Assembly: GCA_903828145.1 (NCBI GenBank)
Contig: CAIKKY010000025.1
Location: 1-34,642 of the forward strand
Reading direction: 5' to 3'
Origin: an uncultured Hyphomicrobiales bacterium
GTDB lineage: Bacteria; Pseudomonadota; Alphaproteobacteria; Rhizobiales; Devosiaceae
Length of the DNA: 34,642 nt
Shown piece by piece: positions 34,505 through 34,642 of the stretch (within the stretch, counting starts at the first letter, position 1; every line of letters starts with the position of its first letter). The position numbers and the translations under genes are program-made. Below the pieces are notes generated by a model that made no database searches, was not told the origin of the DNA, and saw only the letters and a list, made by a program, of their open reading frames with translations.

Positions 34505-34642
34505 ACCGCACCGGGAGTTCCGGAGGCTGTTTGGTTTAAGTTATGCGGCCATGGGCGGTTGTTCCAGTGCCGCGTAGAAGTTTGCCTCGGCTTCCGCTGG
34601 CGGGATGTTGCCGATGGGTTCGAGTAATCGCCGGTGATTGAA
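34502..34642 (-). mobile_element. IS3-family insertion sequence, one end (partial)
   Basis: The sequence from 34502 begins TGAACCGCACCGGGAGTTCC, resembling the terminal inverted repeat of IS3-family elements, which start with TG and often read TGAACCGCCCCGGG. A transposase reading frame on the minus strand ends 39 bases inside this terminus, as is usual for the 3' end of an IS3-family element. The rest lies beyond the right edge, so the length, target duplication and other end cannot be seen. Confidence 0.85.
34541..34642 (-). CDS. IS3-family transposase OrfB, C-terminus (partial)
   Basis: The last 33 residues and stop codon (TAA, 34543-34541) of a transposase running in from the right edge. 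The reading FNHRRLLEPIGNIPPAEAEA followed by NFYAALEQPPMAA is the typical C-terminus of DDE (rve) integrase-type IS3 transposases. The catalytic DDE residues lie outside the window. Confidence 0.9.
   Translation of the reverse strand, partial: FNHRRLLEPIGNIPPAEAEANFYAALEQPPMAA

Overview
The window looks like chromosomal DNA of a GC-rich alphaproteobacterium, probably Hyphomicrobiales and possibly Devosia-like. This rests on the gene order rpmH-rnpA-yidC-engB-argB, on dapD-dapE beside def-fmt-truA, and on protein wording typical of that order; the genus is a guess. The window has two parts, separated by a tRNA-Arg gene at 16488-16564.

Left part (1-16487), accessory DNA. A tightly packed minus-strand operon runs from about 15450 to beyond the left edge. 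In transcription order it encodes a WYL-domain regulator of BrxR/CapW type, a SNF2-family helicase resembling DrmD, a 1640-residue adenine-specific DNA methyltransferase resembling DrmMI/PglX/Eco57I, and a 2132-residue DEAD-like helicase with a DUF1998 region and a predicted nuclease-like C-terminal domain. The start of a fifth gene, probably a UvrD/Rep-family helicase with a RelE-like N-terminus, is cut by the window edge. Gaps are 1-4 bases or are replaced by GTGA/ATGA overlaps. This is best read as a DISARM-related anti-phage system in which DrmA, DrmB and a nuclease appear merged in one chain, with a dedicated repressor. Two small plus-strand genes (a 65-residue unknown and a DUF5681 protein) fill the space up to the tRNA. 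The tRNA 3' end faces this DNA, as expected for a genomic island integrated at a tRNA gene.

Right part (16565-34000), housekeeping chromosome. It holds a sensor histidine kinase and a flavoprotein of the disulfide-reductase fold that has lost its redox cysteines. Next come rpmH-rnpA-yidC and engB, a Tat-exported methionine sulfoxide reductase B, and argB. These are followed by a DHA2-type drug efflux pump, a pyrimidine 5'-nucleotidase and a LOG-family protein. The lysine-pathway pair dapD-dapE precedes a small membrane protein, then the def-fmt-truA operon and rmuC.

Right edge (34001-34642). A DUF3800 gene is cut by an IS3-family element whose terminal TGA serves as the stop codon, so the accessory genome appears to resume here.
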